NCBI GenBank assembly: GCA_038329865.1
Contig: JBBQNK010000005.1
Span: 62,001-126,000, forward strand
Direction of reading: 5' to 3'
DNA from: JANMES01 sp038329865
GTDB lineage: Bacteria; Planctomycetota; Phycisphaerae; Tepidisphaerales; Tepidisphaeraceae
DNA: 64,000 nucleotides
Shown here: piece by piece, positions 39,928-47,724 of the stretch
Layout of the letters: each line of letters opens with the position of its first letter
Position numbering within the stretch: position 1 is the stretch's first letter
Notes under the pieces: generated by a model
Databases searched by the model: none
Seen by the model: only the letters and a program-made list of their open reading frames with translations
Told to the model about the DNA's origin: nothing
Made by a program: the position numbers and the translations under genes

Positions 39928-41145
39928 GTGCCCCCTGATGACCGTGAATCCTTTGTCCCCGCCCCGCCGTCGGGCTTGCCGGTTGATTACCAGAATCCGT
40001 ACGCGCCGCAGTCGGGGAGCGCGCCGCATCCGTTTTTTGAGGATTTGAACGCCGCGACGCCGCGCGCGTATTTTGTGCCGATCCTCATTGCGATCAATAT
40101 CGCCGTCTTCGTAGCCATGGGGCTGTCGGGTGTCGGGTGGATCGTTCCCAATCCCGAGCGGACGATCGCGTGGGGCGTCGACTTTTGGCCGCTCACCACC
40201 AGCGGCGAATGGTGGCGATTGCTCACCAGCGCGTTCATTCACTTCGGCGTGTTCCACATCGGCTTTAACATGTGGGCGCTGTACGCCGTCGGGATGTTCA
40301 CCGAACGGCTGTTCGGGAATCTCGCGTTTTTGCTGATTTACCTGTTCACGGCGGTGCTGTCGGGCATCACGAGCATCTGGTTCGAACACCAGGCGGTGGC
40401 GGCCGGTGCGTCGGGGGCGATATTTGCGATCTACGGCGCGCTGCTGGCCTACCTGCTCGTGCAGCGGTCGACGTTTCCGACCGGCGCGGTAAAGCACCTG
40501 CTGCGAAACACGCTCGGGTTCATCGCGATCAACATCGGGCTGGGGTTTTATATTAAAGGCATCAGCAACGGCGCGCACCTGGGCGGGCTGGCGACGGGGA
40601 TCATTCTCGGCGCAGTCTTCGCTCGCCCGCTCGATCCGGCCCGGCGAAAACGCCAGGCCATTCCCAAACTACTGGCCGGCGTGGCGCTGGCGACGGCGAT
40701 GATCGTCGTCGGGCTGGCGTACATCCCCAGGGAATCGCCGGGCATGGCGGGCGACGTGCGGTTCACCATCGCCCTGGATTTACTCGCTCCCCGCCAGCGG
40801 CAGGCGGAGGCGAAGGTGAATGCACTGGTGAGCACCCGCGCGATGGGGAAAATCAATGATGCGGATTTCGCCCACCAGCTGGAAATCGATGTGATTCCCA
40901 CCTGGTCAGACATTTACAATCGACTGAACGCGATTCCGATCACCCCGGGCTCAACGAACGGCGCAAAGTTCCAGTCGGCGATCAATTTCGCCCGGGTCAC
41001 GCGCGACCTCTTCACCACCCAGGCCGCCCTCATGCGGCATCCGGATAAGGAATTGATCAATACCTACGAACGCCTGGCGGCCGAGCGCCACAAAATCATC
41101 CAGGAACGACGGCAGGACCATGCGGATCAAAACGACGGCGAGTAA
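39928..41145 (+). CDS. Rhomboid-family intramembrane serine protease
   Basis: 405 residues from GTG 39928 with GAGG upstream; a TTG two codons earlier is the only alternative. After a Pro-rich N terminus come seven helices. They include the L1 region GEWWRLLTSAFIHFGVFHIG and its FNMWALY, the catalytic Ser in AAGASGAIFAIYG and the catalytic His in SNGAHLGGLATGIILG. A C-terminal helical domain of about 150 residues (YIPRESPGMAGDVRFTIALD onwards) follows the membrane part. It cleaves membrane proteins within or near the bilayer; substrates are unknown. Confidence 0.92.
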   Translation: MPPDDRESFVPAPPSGLPVDYQNPYAPQSGSAPHPFFEDLNAATPRAYFVPILIAINIAVFVAMGLSGVGWIVPNPERTIAWGVDFWPLTTSGEWWRLLTSAFIHFGVFHIGFNMWALYAVGMFTERLFGNLAFLLIYLFTAVLSGITSIWFEHQAVAAGASGAIFAIYGALLAYLLVQRSTFPTGAVKHLLRNTLGFIAINIGLGFYIKGISNGAHLGGLATGIILGAVFARPLDPARRKRQAIPKLLAGVALATAMIVVGLAYIPRESPGMAGDVRFTIALDLLAPRQRQAEAKVNALVSTRAMGKINDADFAHQLEIDVIPTWSDIYNRLNAIPITPGSTNGAKFQSAINFARVTRDLFTTQAALMRHPDKELINTYERLAAERHKIIQERRQDHADQNDGE

Positions 41146-41186
41146 ACCAATATTTCATTCGGCGAAGCCCACGTAAACGGGGCAGC

Positions 41187-41235
41187 TTCACGCCGATTGC
41201 TTCAGCAACGGCGCAGGTTCACGCCGATTGCTTCA
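41187..41235 (+). repeat. Short tandem duplication at a gene end
   Basis: TTCACGCCGATTGCTTCA occurs at 41187-41204 and again at 41218-41235, a 31-base period. The second copy encodes the last residues (MKQSA) and stop of the minus-strand gene. A local duplication at the 3' end is the simplest explanation. Confidence 0.85.
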
Positions 41236-42361
41236 TCGGCCTGTAAACCGGCGGTTTGTTGATGGCCATTCTTGAATTGGCGGGGACTTTCGTCGGCGAA
41301 ATGTGGTCGGGCGCCGGCAGGCGGCGGTAGAGGTCGAGGACTTTGATCAGATCTGAAGGGTCGCGGGAAAGCTGCATCTCGACGACGCGCACGCGCGACG
41401 CCATCTTCGCCACGAGCTTCCCGCCCCGCCGGCTGGGCGGCAGATCGATACTCGGCCAACTGCGGCGCAGGACATTCATCGCCGACATCCATCCCGCCTG
41501 CTTCACCCGCACCTGCTCGCGCCGGCCGAGTCCGCATACGAGGATCAGGTCGCAGAACGCGTGGTTCTGTACCGATTTCGGACGGCTGGCGTGCAGATCC
41601 GTCCATTGCTCGATCGCCGCGGGGAAATCCTGCTGCTTTTGATCCCGCAAGCGATTGGTTGTATATGCGGCAGTTGCCATTTTCATCTCGTGGCTCGTCC
41701 CGGTGAAGCGGGACGGGCCGAGGGGCACGGGTTTCTGCAGCACGTGCCCGGGCAGGTGGAGCATCGCGATTTTTCCCGGCTCTTCCTCACGCAGAGCGAC
41801 CCACCGTTGCCCGATGATGCTGTATCCGTCGGCGAGCAGTGTCGAAAGCTCCGGCCCGAGCGGCAATTCGCCGAGCAGCAGCACGCCAAACCCGTCTTTC
41901 GCCGCCGCGACGGCCGGCAGCAGGTGGAGCTCGCGCGGCGCGGTCAGTTGCGCGAGCGGCCAGAGAAAGGCGGCGTCGCTCAGCAGCACCGGATCGCCCT
42001 GCAGCGCCTCGGGCGTGAGCCAGCACTGCCATCGCTTGCGGACGAGGTCGACCATCGTCAGGCCGACGGAATTATCGAGGCGGAAGTAGCGGTCGCCGTC
42101 GCGGAAGAGTTCGAATGCCTGGCCGTCGACAGGTACCGGCCGGGCACGGGCGGGAAGGTTGAGCATCACGTCTTCCAGATCGAACGGCTCGATCACGCCG
42201 CGTAACGGCACGAACCCATCCGGAAAGCTCACCTCGCGGAACGGCTGAACCAGGTGATCCAGGTGCGGCACGAGTTCTTCGCAGGCGCAGTTGATCTCAA
42301 CGGCCGTGCCGTGCACCACCAGTTTACGCTGCGACCAAGTGTAAAAGTCGAAGAGATCCAT
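41219..42361 (-). CDS. Hypothetical protein, HprK-like but without a P-loop
   Basis: 380 residues, cytosolic. Residues 130-190 (LHLLPAVAAAKDGFGVLLLG, ELPLGPELSTLLADGYSIIG, QRWVALREEE) follow the order of HPr-kinase-like proteins, in which a GxxGxGKST loop precedes a strand and a D-D/W-V-A-L segment. Here the loop reads LGELPLGPEL and lacks Gly-Lys-Ser. A C-terminal basic helical region follows. A degenerate nucleotide-binding fold is inferred with low confidence; otherwise the family is unknown. The coding potential is good and the start MDLFDFYTWSQ is the only one. Confidence 0.6.
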   Translation of the reverse strand: MDLFDFYTWSQRKLVVHGTAVEINCACEELVPHLDHLVQPFREVSFPDGFVPLRGVIEPFDLEDVMLNLPARARPVPVDGQAFELFRDGDRYFRLDNSVGLTMVDLVRKRWQCWLTPEALQGDPVLLSDAAFLWPLAQLTAPRELHLLPAVAAAKDGFGVLLLGELPLGPELSTLLADGYSIIGQRWVALREEEPGKIAMLHLPGHVLQKPVPLGPSRFTGTSHEMKMATAAYTTNRLRDQKQQDFPAAIEQWTDLHASRPKSVQNHAFCDLILVCGLGRREQVRVKQAGWMSAMNVLRRSWPSIDLPPSRRGGKLVAKMASRVRVVEMQLSRDPSDLIKVLDLYRRLPAPDHISPTKVPANSRMAINKPPVYRPMKQSA

Positions 42362-42456
42362 TCGATTGCTGTGGGCAATATCGGATGTAACAGGATTGGG
42401 ACTGCAGGGGGAATGGGGTAGTCCGATAAGTGCGGAGTGGCGATTGATGAGTAGTG

Positions 42457-42525
42457 GAAAGGCGTGGTGATTGATGAGTGGTGATTGACCGGAGAAATTC
42501 CGTCAATCTCCACTCATTAATCACC
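42457..42525. repeat. TGATTGATGAG-type imperfect inverted repeat
   Basis: GTGATTGATGAGTGGTGATT (from 42457) is partly complemented by AATCTCCACTCATTAATCAC near 42506-42525, and extra direct GATTGATGAGT units lie at 42432 onwards. Short-unit hairpin between the ACT gene end and the hypothetical gene start. Confidence 0.6.
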
Positions 42526-42531
42526 AGCCGC

Positions 42532-43011
42532 TCACTCCGTATCCAGGTCGCTCTGCCCCACCAGCGTAAATCCCTTGCGGATGAGCAGTTGGGCGGCCAG
42601 GGTGGGGTCGTCGCAGAATAGCGCCAGCGCCGGGCCGCGAGGGCGGATCAGGAGCGGGTAGGCGTAGTGGATGTTGATCTCCGCCGCCAGCAGCGCCGAA
42701 CAGATGACGACCAGAGGTTGCTTCACCTTCGGCATTTCCACCACCAGCATGTCGGATTCGCTGAATCCAAAGCCGGCGGTGCGGAGAAGTTCGCGGCCGT
42801 AGTCGGGGTGGGCACAGATCAGCCGCACTAACGCGGCGTCGCCGGATTCTTCAAGGGAAAGCGCGACGATCCGCCCGGCCCCGTGCTCGAACGAGCGCAG
42901 GAGCATCTGGAGTCGGCCGACCTTGCTCTCCAGGAAAATAGTGAACTGCCGGACACGGGTTGATTCAAACCCGGCCCCGCTCGCCGTCTGGGGCGGGAGG
43001 AGATCTTCCAT
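42532..43011 (-). CDS. ACT-domain protein
   Basis: 159 residues in two ACT-like halves: FTIFLESKVGRLQMLLRSFE, which shares the V-G-R-L-x-x-L pattern of amino-acid-binding ACT domains, and PLVVICSALLAAEINIHYAY, a typical second half with the ISALLAAEINI-like helix and CDDPTLAAQLLIRKGFTLVG. Tandem ACT proteins bind amino acids and regulate biosynthesis; there is no catalytic domain. It is the only gene between two repeats. Confidence 0.85.
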   Translation of the reverse strand: MEDLLPPQTASGAGFESTRVRQFTIFLESKVGRLQMLLRSFEHGAGRIVALSLEESGDAALVRLICAHPDYGRELLRTAGFGFSESDMLVVEMPKVKQPLVVICSALLAAEINIHYAYPLLIRPRGPALALFCDDPTLAAQLLIRKGFTLVGQSDLDTE

Positions 43012-43068
43012 AGGCCTTAAGCTTAACGGAAAGATCGGGCCCGCCCAAAGAAAAACTGGAATAAGAAA

Positions 43069-43092
43069 GGCCCGCTCCTTTCGGAACGGGCC
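43069..43092 (-). terminator. Rho-independent terminator of the first pseudopilin gene
   Basis: On the minus strand GGCCCGTTCC and GGAGCGGGCC form a 10-bp stem with one mismatch and a 4-base loop, followed by TTTCTTATT. It lies 32 bases after the stop at 43124. Confidence 0.75.
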
Positions 43093-43123
43093 ATTCGCGA
43101 ATCAGGCTGCAATCGTCAGGTGA

Positions 43124-44035
43124 TTAGTTCACGCTGGTGATGCAGAGGACCGAGTCCTGCTGGGTAGCCGGATCGGCAGGAGACAACGCGCTGGTGCTCC
43201 CGTCGGTCTTGGCAGTGTTAATACCCGACACGACCGTGAAAGCGGTGGCCGTGTAGATGCAGTCGTTGTTGTTGCCGCAGAGCGAGGTCTGCTGGAATTC
43301 AGCATGCCCGTCTGCGTACAGCACGTTTTGACCGTCGCGGTCATGGTTCGTGCTGTTGCCAACGATGATGGCGGAATGGGTGGCGCCTACGGTCACCGTG
43401 TTCCAGTTCGCCACGGTCATGGCCGTACCGGCCGCGTTCAGGCCCGGGCCGATATCCGCCGCGGTGGCGAAATCGGAATGGAAGGCCGTCAGGTTGACCT
43501 TGAACTTGATCGTGTTGCCCTGCGCCGGCGTGGCCGACGGGTAGACGTTCACGAAGCTGTAGCTCACGTTCTTGTTCAGCCCGGCACCGGCGCCGTCGCC
43601 GGTGAAGTTGCCACGCGACGTGGCCGGCTGAGAGTTCATCGTGTCCGCTTCAGCGCCCCCGCTGGGGCAGACGAAGACGGCCGGCGTGAGGTCTTCCTGA
43701 CGGATCAGGAGGAACATCGCAGCCGGGATGTTGTTGGCGGGAATGGTCGAAGCAGCGGCAAACGGATCGACCGATGCAGCACCGGTGCTGGCGACGTTAG
43801 CGCTGGTGAGCGCGTCGTTCCAGTAAGTACGCGGGAACGAGCCCTTGTTCTCATTGGAGTAAAGGATCAGTGCGTTGCCGATCTGCTTGAGATTGGCGGC
43901 ACACTTCACACGGTTGGCCGTTTCACGGGCCTTGTTCAACGACGGCAGCAGGATCGAGATCAGCAGCGCGATGATGCCGATGACGACCAGCAGTTCGACG
44001 AGCGTAAAGCCCGCCTTTTTTGATAATCGCTTCAT
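43124..44035 (-). CDS. Type II secretion/DUF1559-like pseudopilin, paralogue 1
   Basis: 303 residues from MKRLSKKAGFTLVELLVVIG (ATG 44033-44035, AAGGAG 9 bases upstream). It has a class III prepilin leader: cleavage before F in KAG-FTLVE, with Glu5 and a hydrophobic helix that continues as IIALLISILLPSLNKARETA. The C-terminal domain carries NHDRDGQNVLYADGHAEFQQ, the DG...ADGHAEF motif of the planctomycete H-X9-DG family. It is probably a minor or major pseudopilin in a surface pilus or secretion apparatus. The paralogue at 44264 follows immediately upstream. Confidence 0.92.
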   Translation of the reverse strand: MKRLSKKAGFTLVELLVVIGIIALLISILLPSLNKARETANRVKCAANLKQIGNALILYSNENKGSFPRTYWNDALTSANVASTGAASVDPFAAASTIPANNIPAAMFLLIRQEDLTPAVFVCPSGGAEADTMNSQPATSRGNFTGDGAGAGLNKNVSYSFVNVYPSATPAQGNTIKFKVNLTAFHSDFATAADIGPGLNAAGTAMTVANWNTVTVGATHSAIIVGNSTNHDRDGQNVLYADGHAEFQQTSLCGNNNDCIYTATAFTVVSGINTAKTDGSTSALSPADPATQQDSVLCITSVN

Positions 44036-44220
44036 AGGGCGACTCCTTAATATGCGTACATGTCGGTTACGGCATTTTGTCGCTCGGATCGATCCGGATG
44101 GATTGATAATGCCGGTTTGCATCAGCCGAAGCTGGTGTTAGCGACCCGAGTTTGAAAATCCGCAACCTTCGTTTCTGTTCTAATCATCAGCGAACACCGC
44201 CGATGAATCATTTTCAACAA

Positions 44221-44240
44221 GCCGCACGAATCGTGCGGGC
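44221..44240. terminator. Hairpin after pseudopilin 2
   Basis: GCCGCACGAATCGTGCGGGC is a nearly perfect inverted repeat 24 bases downstream of the stop at 44264. The following sequence on the minus strand is TTGTTGAAAATG, a weak T-tract. It is a probable terminator of the second paralogue. Confidence 0.6.
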
Positions 44241-44263
44241 CAGACTGACCGGGATGTCCAGTC

Positions 44264-45169
44264 TTACTGGCTGTCGATCAACAAGACCGAGTCAGTCGCA
44301 GACTTCGGATCAGAGCCGGCGGCAGATTTGCCGGTCGTGAACGAGGTGTCCTGAGCCGTGTAGATGTTGTCGTTGTTGTTACCGCAGAGGCAGGTCTGCT
44401 GAAATTCAGCATGCCCGTCTGCGTACAGAACGTTCTGACCGTCCTGGTTGTGGTTGTTGCTGTTGCCAAGGACCATCACCGAGCGGGATACGCCGACGGT
44501 GCATGCAACCAATGCTGCATCGGTACCAGGACCACCAGCGGACTGCGTGCCCGGACCAGTGCCGGCCGGGCTGATGTCAGCCGCGGTCGCGAAGTCAGAG
44601 GAGAACGCCGTGATGAACGTCTTGTAGCCAAGACCGATCGCGGTCGTCGACGGATAGACGTTCACAAAGCTGTACGAGACGTACTTCTTCACGCTGCCGG
44701 CCGGGGTGCCGTCCGTGAAGTTCGAACGCGACGTAGCAGGCTGCGAGCTCATGGTGTCGATCAGAGCGTTAGAGCTCGGGCAGACGAACACGGCCGGGGT
44801 CAGATCTTCCTGACGGATCAGGAGGAACAACGCGGCCGGGATGTTGGAATCGCCACCGCAACCGGCGGCAGTCAACGGGGCCGTGAACGGATCAGGCGCC
44901 GCAGCTCCAGCAGCCGTCGTGCCCGATACGGTGATCACGGGCGGCGTGGCAGTGGACTTGCAGCGCGGGAACAGGCCTCTATTCTCGTTGGAATAGAGCA
45001 CCAGTGCGTTACCAACCTGCTTGAGGTTGGCCGCGCACTTCACGCGGTTGGCCGTTTCACGGGCCTTGTTCAACGACGGCAGCAGGATCGAGATCAGCAG
45101 CGCGATGATGCCGATGACGACCAGCAGTTCGACGAGCGTAAAGCCCGCCTTCTTCGTAACTTGCTTCAT
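44264..45169 (-). CDS. Type II secretion/DUF1559-like pseudopilin, paralogue 2
   Basis: 301 residues from MKQVTKKAGFTLVELLVVIG (AAGGAG 8 bases upstream). Residues 6-58 are almost identical to paralogue 1 (KAGFTLVELLVVIGIIALLI and NLKQVGNALVLYSNENRG), as is NHNQDGQNVLYADGHAEFQQ, while the middle differs (VITVSGTTAAGAAAPDPFTA against TYWNDALTSANVASTGAAS). This mosaic pattern suggests a duplication kept similar at both ends by gene conversion. Each gene has its own promoter region and terminator. Confidence 0.92.
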   Translation of the reverse strand: MKQVTKKAGFTLVELLVVIGIIALLISILLPSLNKARETANRVKCAANLKQVGNALVLYSNENRGLFPRCKSTATPPVITVSGTTAAGAAAPDPFTAPLTAAGCGGDSNIPAALFLLIRQEDLTPAVFVCPSSNALIDTMSSQPATSRSNFTDGTPAGSVKKYVSYSFVNVYPSTTAIGLGYKTFITAFSSDFATAADISPAGTGPGTQSAGGPGTDAALVACTVGVSRSVMVLGNSNNHNQDGQNVLYADGHAEFQQTCLCGNNNDNIYTAQDTSFTTGKSAAGSDPKSATDSVLLIDSQ

Positions 45170-45650
45170 AAAGAAGCTCCTTTCAAACTGCCGCTCTCTT
45201 TGGCTTTTCGATCGAATCGACGGGGTACGTATAAATGATACCGGGTTAAATTAGTCCCCCTGGCAAATTGCCTTGGAGAGACCATGCGTCGATTCAAACG
45301 TCCAGCCACCTCGAGCGGCGACCATTACCCATCGGCGAACGCCGCCGATGGTCTATTCTTATGTTTCAGGTGAACGACTAACTTCTAAACTCTCCCAATG
45401 CGTCGATGGGAAGGAAAGTGACGCACCAGACTTCTGCCTTGCGCAGGTTTATTTGTGCTATCGTTGTCACATTAGGTGAATATGTCAAGAAGTTTCTGTT
45501 TAATCGACAGAATTCGAGAAAAAATCATTTCAACGAGTGTTGATCTGACGTGTATTATCGGATTCGCAACCGAAAATCCTATTTTGCGCCCGGAATCTGC
45601 ATCGGCGTGCGGGCTGAAGCCCGCACGCCACATTTCTCGCTCTAATGCCC
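45170..45650. other. 481-base region without a gene, with one hairpin
   Basis: It holds the promoter side of pseudopilin 2 (minus strand) and, at 45605-45628, a perfect hairpin GCGTGCGGGC-TGAA-GCCCGCACGC that may terminate coaD transcripts. CATCGGCGAACGCCGCCGAT (45330-45349) is a relative of CATCAGCGAACACCGCCGAT at about 44187, which lies a similar distance upstream of the other pseudopilin. No open frame with a ribosome site was found. Confidence 0.55.
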
Positions 45651-46178
45651 CTAAGTGCTGGGCGCATCGGGAATAACAACACCCATACCGCCCGCTTTTT
45701 GCTTGATCCTGAGCCGATCAACAACGATTTTCGGCAAAACCGCGGACAGTTTCCCGACATCCCCGCCCAACGCCACCACCTGGCGAATCAAGCTGCTGCT
45801 GGTGAGCGCATATTCGTCGCCGGTCATGATGAAGACCGTCTCAATCCCGCCCACCGTGCGGTTGGCCATCGCCAGTTGGAACTCGTAGCGCAAATCCGAC
45901 GCGTCGCGGATCCCGCGCAGCATGACGGTGGCCTTGGCCGACCGCACGAAATCGACCGTCAGCCCCATGTACCGCTCCACCCGCGCGTGCGGCATGTCCT
46001 TCAGCAGATGCTGAATCAGCTCCACCCGCTCCTCGATAGTGAACAGTTCCTTTTTCTCCGGATTGATCCCCACGCCGACGATCAACTCGTCAAACAACAC
46101 CATGCCCCGGCGGATCACGTCGAGGTGACCGTTGGTGATCGGATCAAATTGCCCGGGGAAGACTGCGATTCGTTTCAT
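45651..46178 (-). CDS. coaD: Pantetheine-phosphate adenylyltransferase
   Basis: 175 residues from MKRIAVFPGQFDPITNGHLD (ATG 46176-46178); a start 12 codons earlier is unlikely. It has the TxGH-type nucleotide motif GQFDPITNGHLDVI, the loop EKKELFTIEERVELI, and the catalytic core RGIRDASDLRYEFQLAMANR, VFIMTGDEYALTSSSLIRQV. It transfers AMP to 4'-phosphopantetheine in CoA biosynthesis. Gene organisation is monocistronic here; its upstream region contains a dispersed hairpin. Confidence 0.96.
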   Translation of the reverse strand: MKRIAVFPGQFDPITNGHLDVIRRGMVLFDELIVGVGINPEKKELFTIEERVELIQHLLKDMPHARVERYMGLTVDFVRSAKATVMLRGIRDASDLRYEFQLAMANRTVGGIETVFIMTGDEYALTSSSLIRQVVALGGDVGKLSAVLPKIVVDRLRIKQKAGGMGVVIPDAPST

Positions 46179-46247
46179 ACATGAGATTGTCAATTGTCCA
46201 TCGCAAATGGTCAATTGCTGGCCGACTTAATCGACGCTTGTTCGGAA

Positions 46248-46312
46248 GTGGCATGGGCGGCTCGCCCATGGTTTTTGACGGAACAAAGACACGGGCGAGC
46301 CGCCCGTGCCAC
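46248..46312. repeat. GTGGCATGGGCGGCTCGCCC inverted repeat
   Basis: The left arm from 46248 and the right arm ending 46312 are complements of about 23 bases with few mismatches, enclosing GTTTTTGACGG. Both arms are themselves palindromic (GGGCGGCTCGCCC). It lies between coaD and pgeF, which diverge, so it does not act as a terminator for either. Confidence 0.8.
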
Positions 46313-46378
46313 TGAAAAGGAAACTGCACCCTAGGACTTCTATTGACGATCCGCAGCGAACGTTGACGATTGCGACCC

Positions 46379-47170
46379 ATGCTTCTTCGTTGCCAATCCG
46401 GCCCGATCGTTTTCTACGCCTCCCCGCTCTTGGAGCGGATCGAGGTCCCGCACGCGTTTTCGACCCGCCTGGGCGGGATCAGCCCCCCGCCGTTCGATTC
46501 GATGAACCTGGGCAACCCCGGCGGGTGTGCCGTGCAGGATGACGACGCCCGGATCGCCGAGAACTACCGCCTGCTCCAAGCCGCCATCGGCTGCGGCGAC
46601 CGGCAGCGGTTCTGGGTCCACCAAGTGCACGGCGGCGAGGTGATCGACGCCGCGGGCAATGCCCCGCTCGGCCAGAAGGCGGACGCGATCGTCGCCCGCG
46701 AGCCGGGCCGGGTGCTGGCGATCCGCGTGGCGGATTGCGTGCCGATCCTGCTAGCCTCGCGCGACGGCCGAACCGTCGCCGCGGTACACGCCGGTTGGCG
46801 AGGCGTCATCGCCGGGGCCGTCGCGAACACGATCGCCCGAATGAACGTCCCGCGGGCCAATCTCCTCGCCGCCATTGGCCCGTGCATCGGGTTCGACGCC
46901 TTCGAAGTCGGCCCTGAAGTCTTGGCCGACTTCGAAAAAGCCTTCCCCACCGCCCCGCCGATCGCCCGTTATGCGAACGCGACCAGCAAAGGCACCGTCG
47001 ACCTTCGCGCCGCCGTCCGGCTTCAGTTGCTTTCTCTGGGATTGCAGGATTCGCAAATCGACACGACCGATCGCTGCACGTTTCGAGACAAGGAAGAATT
47101 CTTCTCGCATCGGCGCGACAACGGCGTGACCGGCCGAACGGCGGCACTGATCGCGGCACGCATCGAGTGA
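46379..47170 (+). CDS. pgeF: Peptidoglycan editing factor / laccase-domain protein
   Basis: 263 residues from ATG 46379; a TTG three codons earlier is the only alternative. It has the metal/His-Cys set of the YfiH family: WVHQVHGGEVID, IRVADCVPILL, AAVHAGWRGVIAGAV. Also seen are IGPCIGFDAFEVGPEV and a C-terminal SHRRDNGVTGRTAALIAARI. The family hydrolyses wrong L-Ser-containing peptidoglycan precursors or acts as a purine nucleoside phosphorylase-like enzyme. Diverges from coaD; a CACAGAG repeat follows its stop. Confidence 0.93.
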   Translation: MLLRCQSGPIVFYASPLLERIEVPHAFSTRLGGISPPPFDSMNLGNPGGCAVQDDDARIAENYRLLQAAIGCGDRQRFWVHQVHGGEVIDAAGNAPLGQKADAIVAREPGRVLAIRVADCVPILLASRDGRTVAAVHAGWRGVIAGAVANTIARMNVPRANLLAAIGPCIGFDAFEVGPEVLADFEKAFPTAPPIARYANATSKGTVDLRAAVRLQLLSLGLQDSQIDTTDRCTFRDKEEFFSHRRDNGVTGRTAALIAARIE

Positions 47171-47179
47171 AACTCGAAG

Positions 47180-47288
47180 AAAATTTACCACAGAGGACAC
47201 AGAGGGCACGGAGAGAAAGAGCACGGAGAAATTTCTTTCTCTGCGTCCTCTCTTCTCAGTGCCCTCTGTGTACTCTGTGGTAAATTTT
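47180..47288. repeat. CACAGAGG-type inverted repeat
   Basis: AAAATTTACCACAGAGGACA begins the left arm, which continues to GGCAC at 47209. The right arm GTGCCCTCTGTG, TACTCTGTGGTAAATTTT is at 47259-47288. The arms are complementary over about 30 bases with a few mismatches. The loop holds a second, smaller pair (GGAGAGAAAGAG...). It lies between convergent pgeF and the STAS gene. Confidence 0.85.
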
Positions 47289-47291
47289 CTC

Positions 47292-47642
47292 TTACATCAG
47301 CTTCATCGCTTCACCGCGTGATTTCGCGATCGTGAACAGCCGCTCCAGCGCACTGGCGTGAAAAATATCGTGCAACGTCCGGCTGAGCGAGCAAATCACC
47401 AACCGGCCCTTCGCCGTCTTCACGTGCTGGCGGATGTTCACCATCAGCCCGAGCACGGCCGAACCGACGTACTCCGTTTTGCTCATGTCCAGCACCCAGC
47501 TCTCGGCGGATCGGCCGTCGAACAGGTGCAACATCGACTCGTTCAACTTGTCGAACTCCACCGAGTCCAACTCGTCGGGCAATAGAAGCTCGATGACGTT
47601 GACGCTGTTGATCTGCTTAATTTGGAATAGATTTGAGGGCAT
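47292..47642 (-). CDS. STAS-domain anti-sigma-factor antagonist
   Basis: 116 residues, a single STAS domain. It has the central strand-helix segment WVLDMSKTEYVGSAVLGLMV with the phosphorylatable Ser in the position of SpoIIAA Ser58, and the N-terminal VNVIELLLPDELDSVEFDKL. It probably acts in a partner-switching cascade with an anti-sigma kinase encoded elsewhere. A hairpin separates it from purM. Confidence 0.88.
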   Translation of the reverse strand: MPSNLFQIKQINSVNVIELLLPDELDSVEFDKLNESMLHLFDGRSAESWVLDMSKTEYVGSAVLGLMVNIRQHVKTAKGRLVICSLSRTLHDIFHASALERLFTIAKSRGEAMKLM

Positions 47643-47654
47643 AATAATCTTGGA

Positions 47655-47723
47655 GGTGGTGATTGTTGATTGTTCCGTGACTGGGATTGCGCATCGTCAC
47701 GCAACAATCAACAATCACCATCC
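47655..47723. repeat. GATTGTTGATTGTT inverted repeat
   Basis: GGTGGTGATTGTTGATTGTT (47655-47674) pairs with AACAATCAACAATCACC (47703-47719) almost perfectly. The loop is 28 bases. The unit resembles those at 42457. It lies between the STAS gene and purM; both are on the minus strand. Confidence 0.85.
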
Positions 47724-47724
47724 T

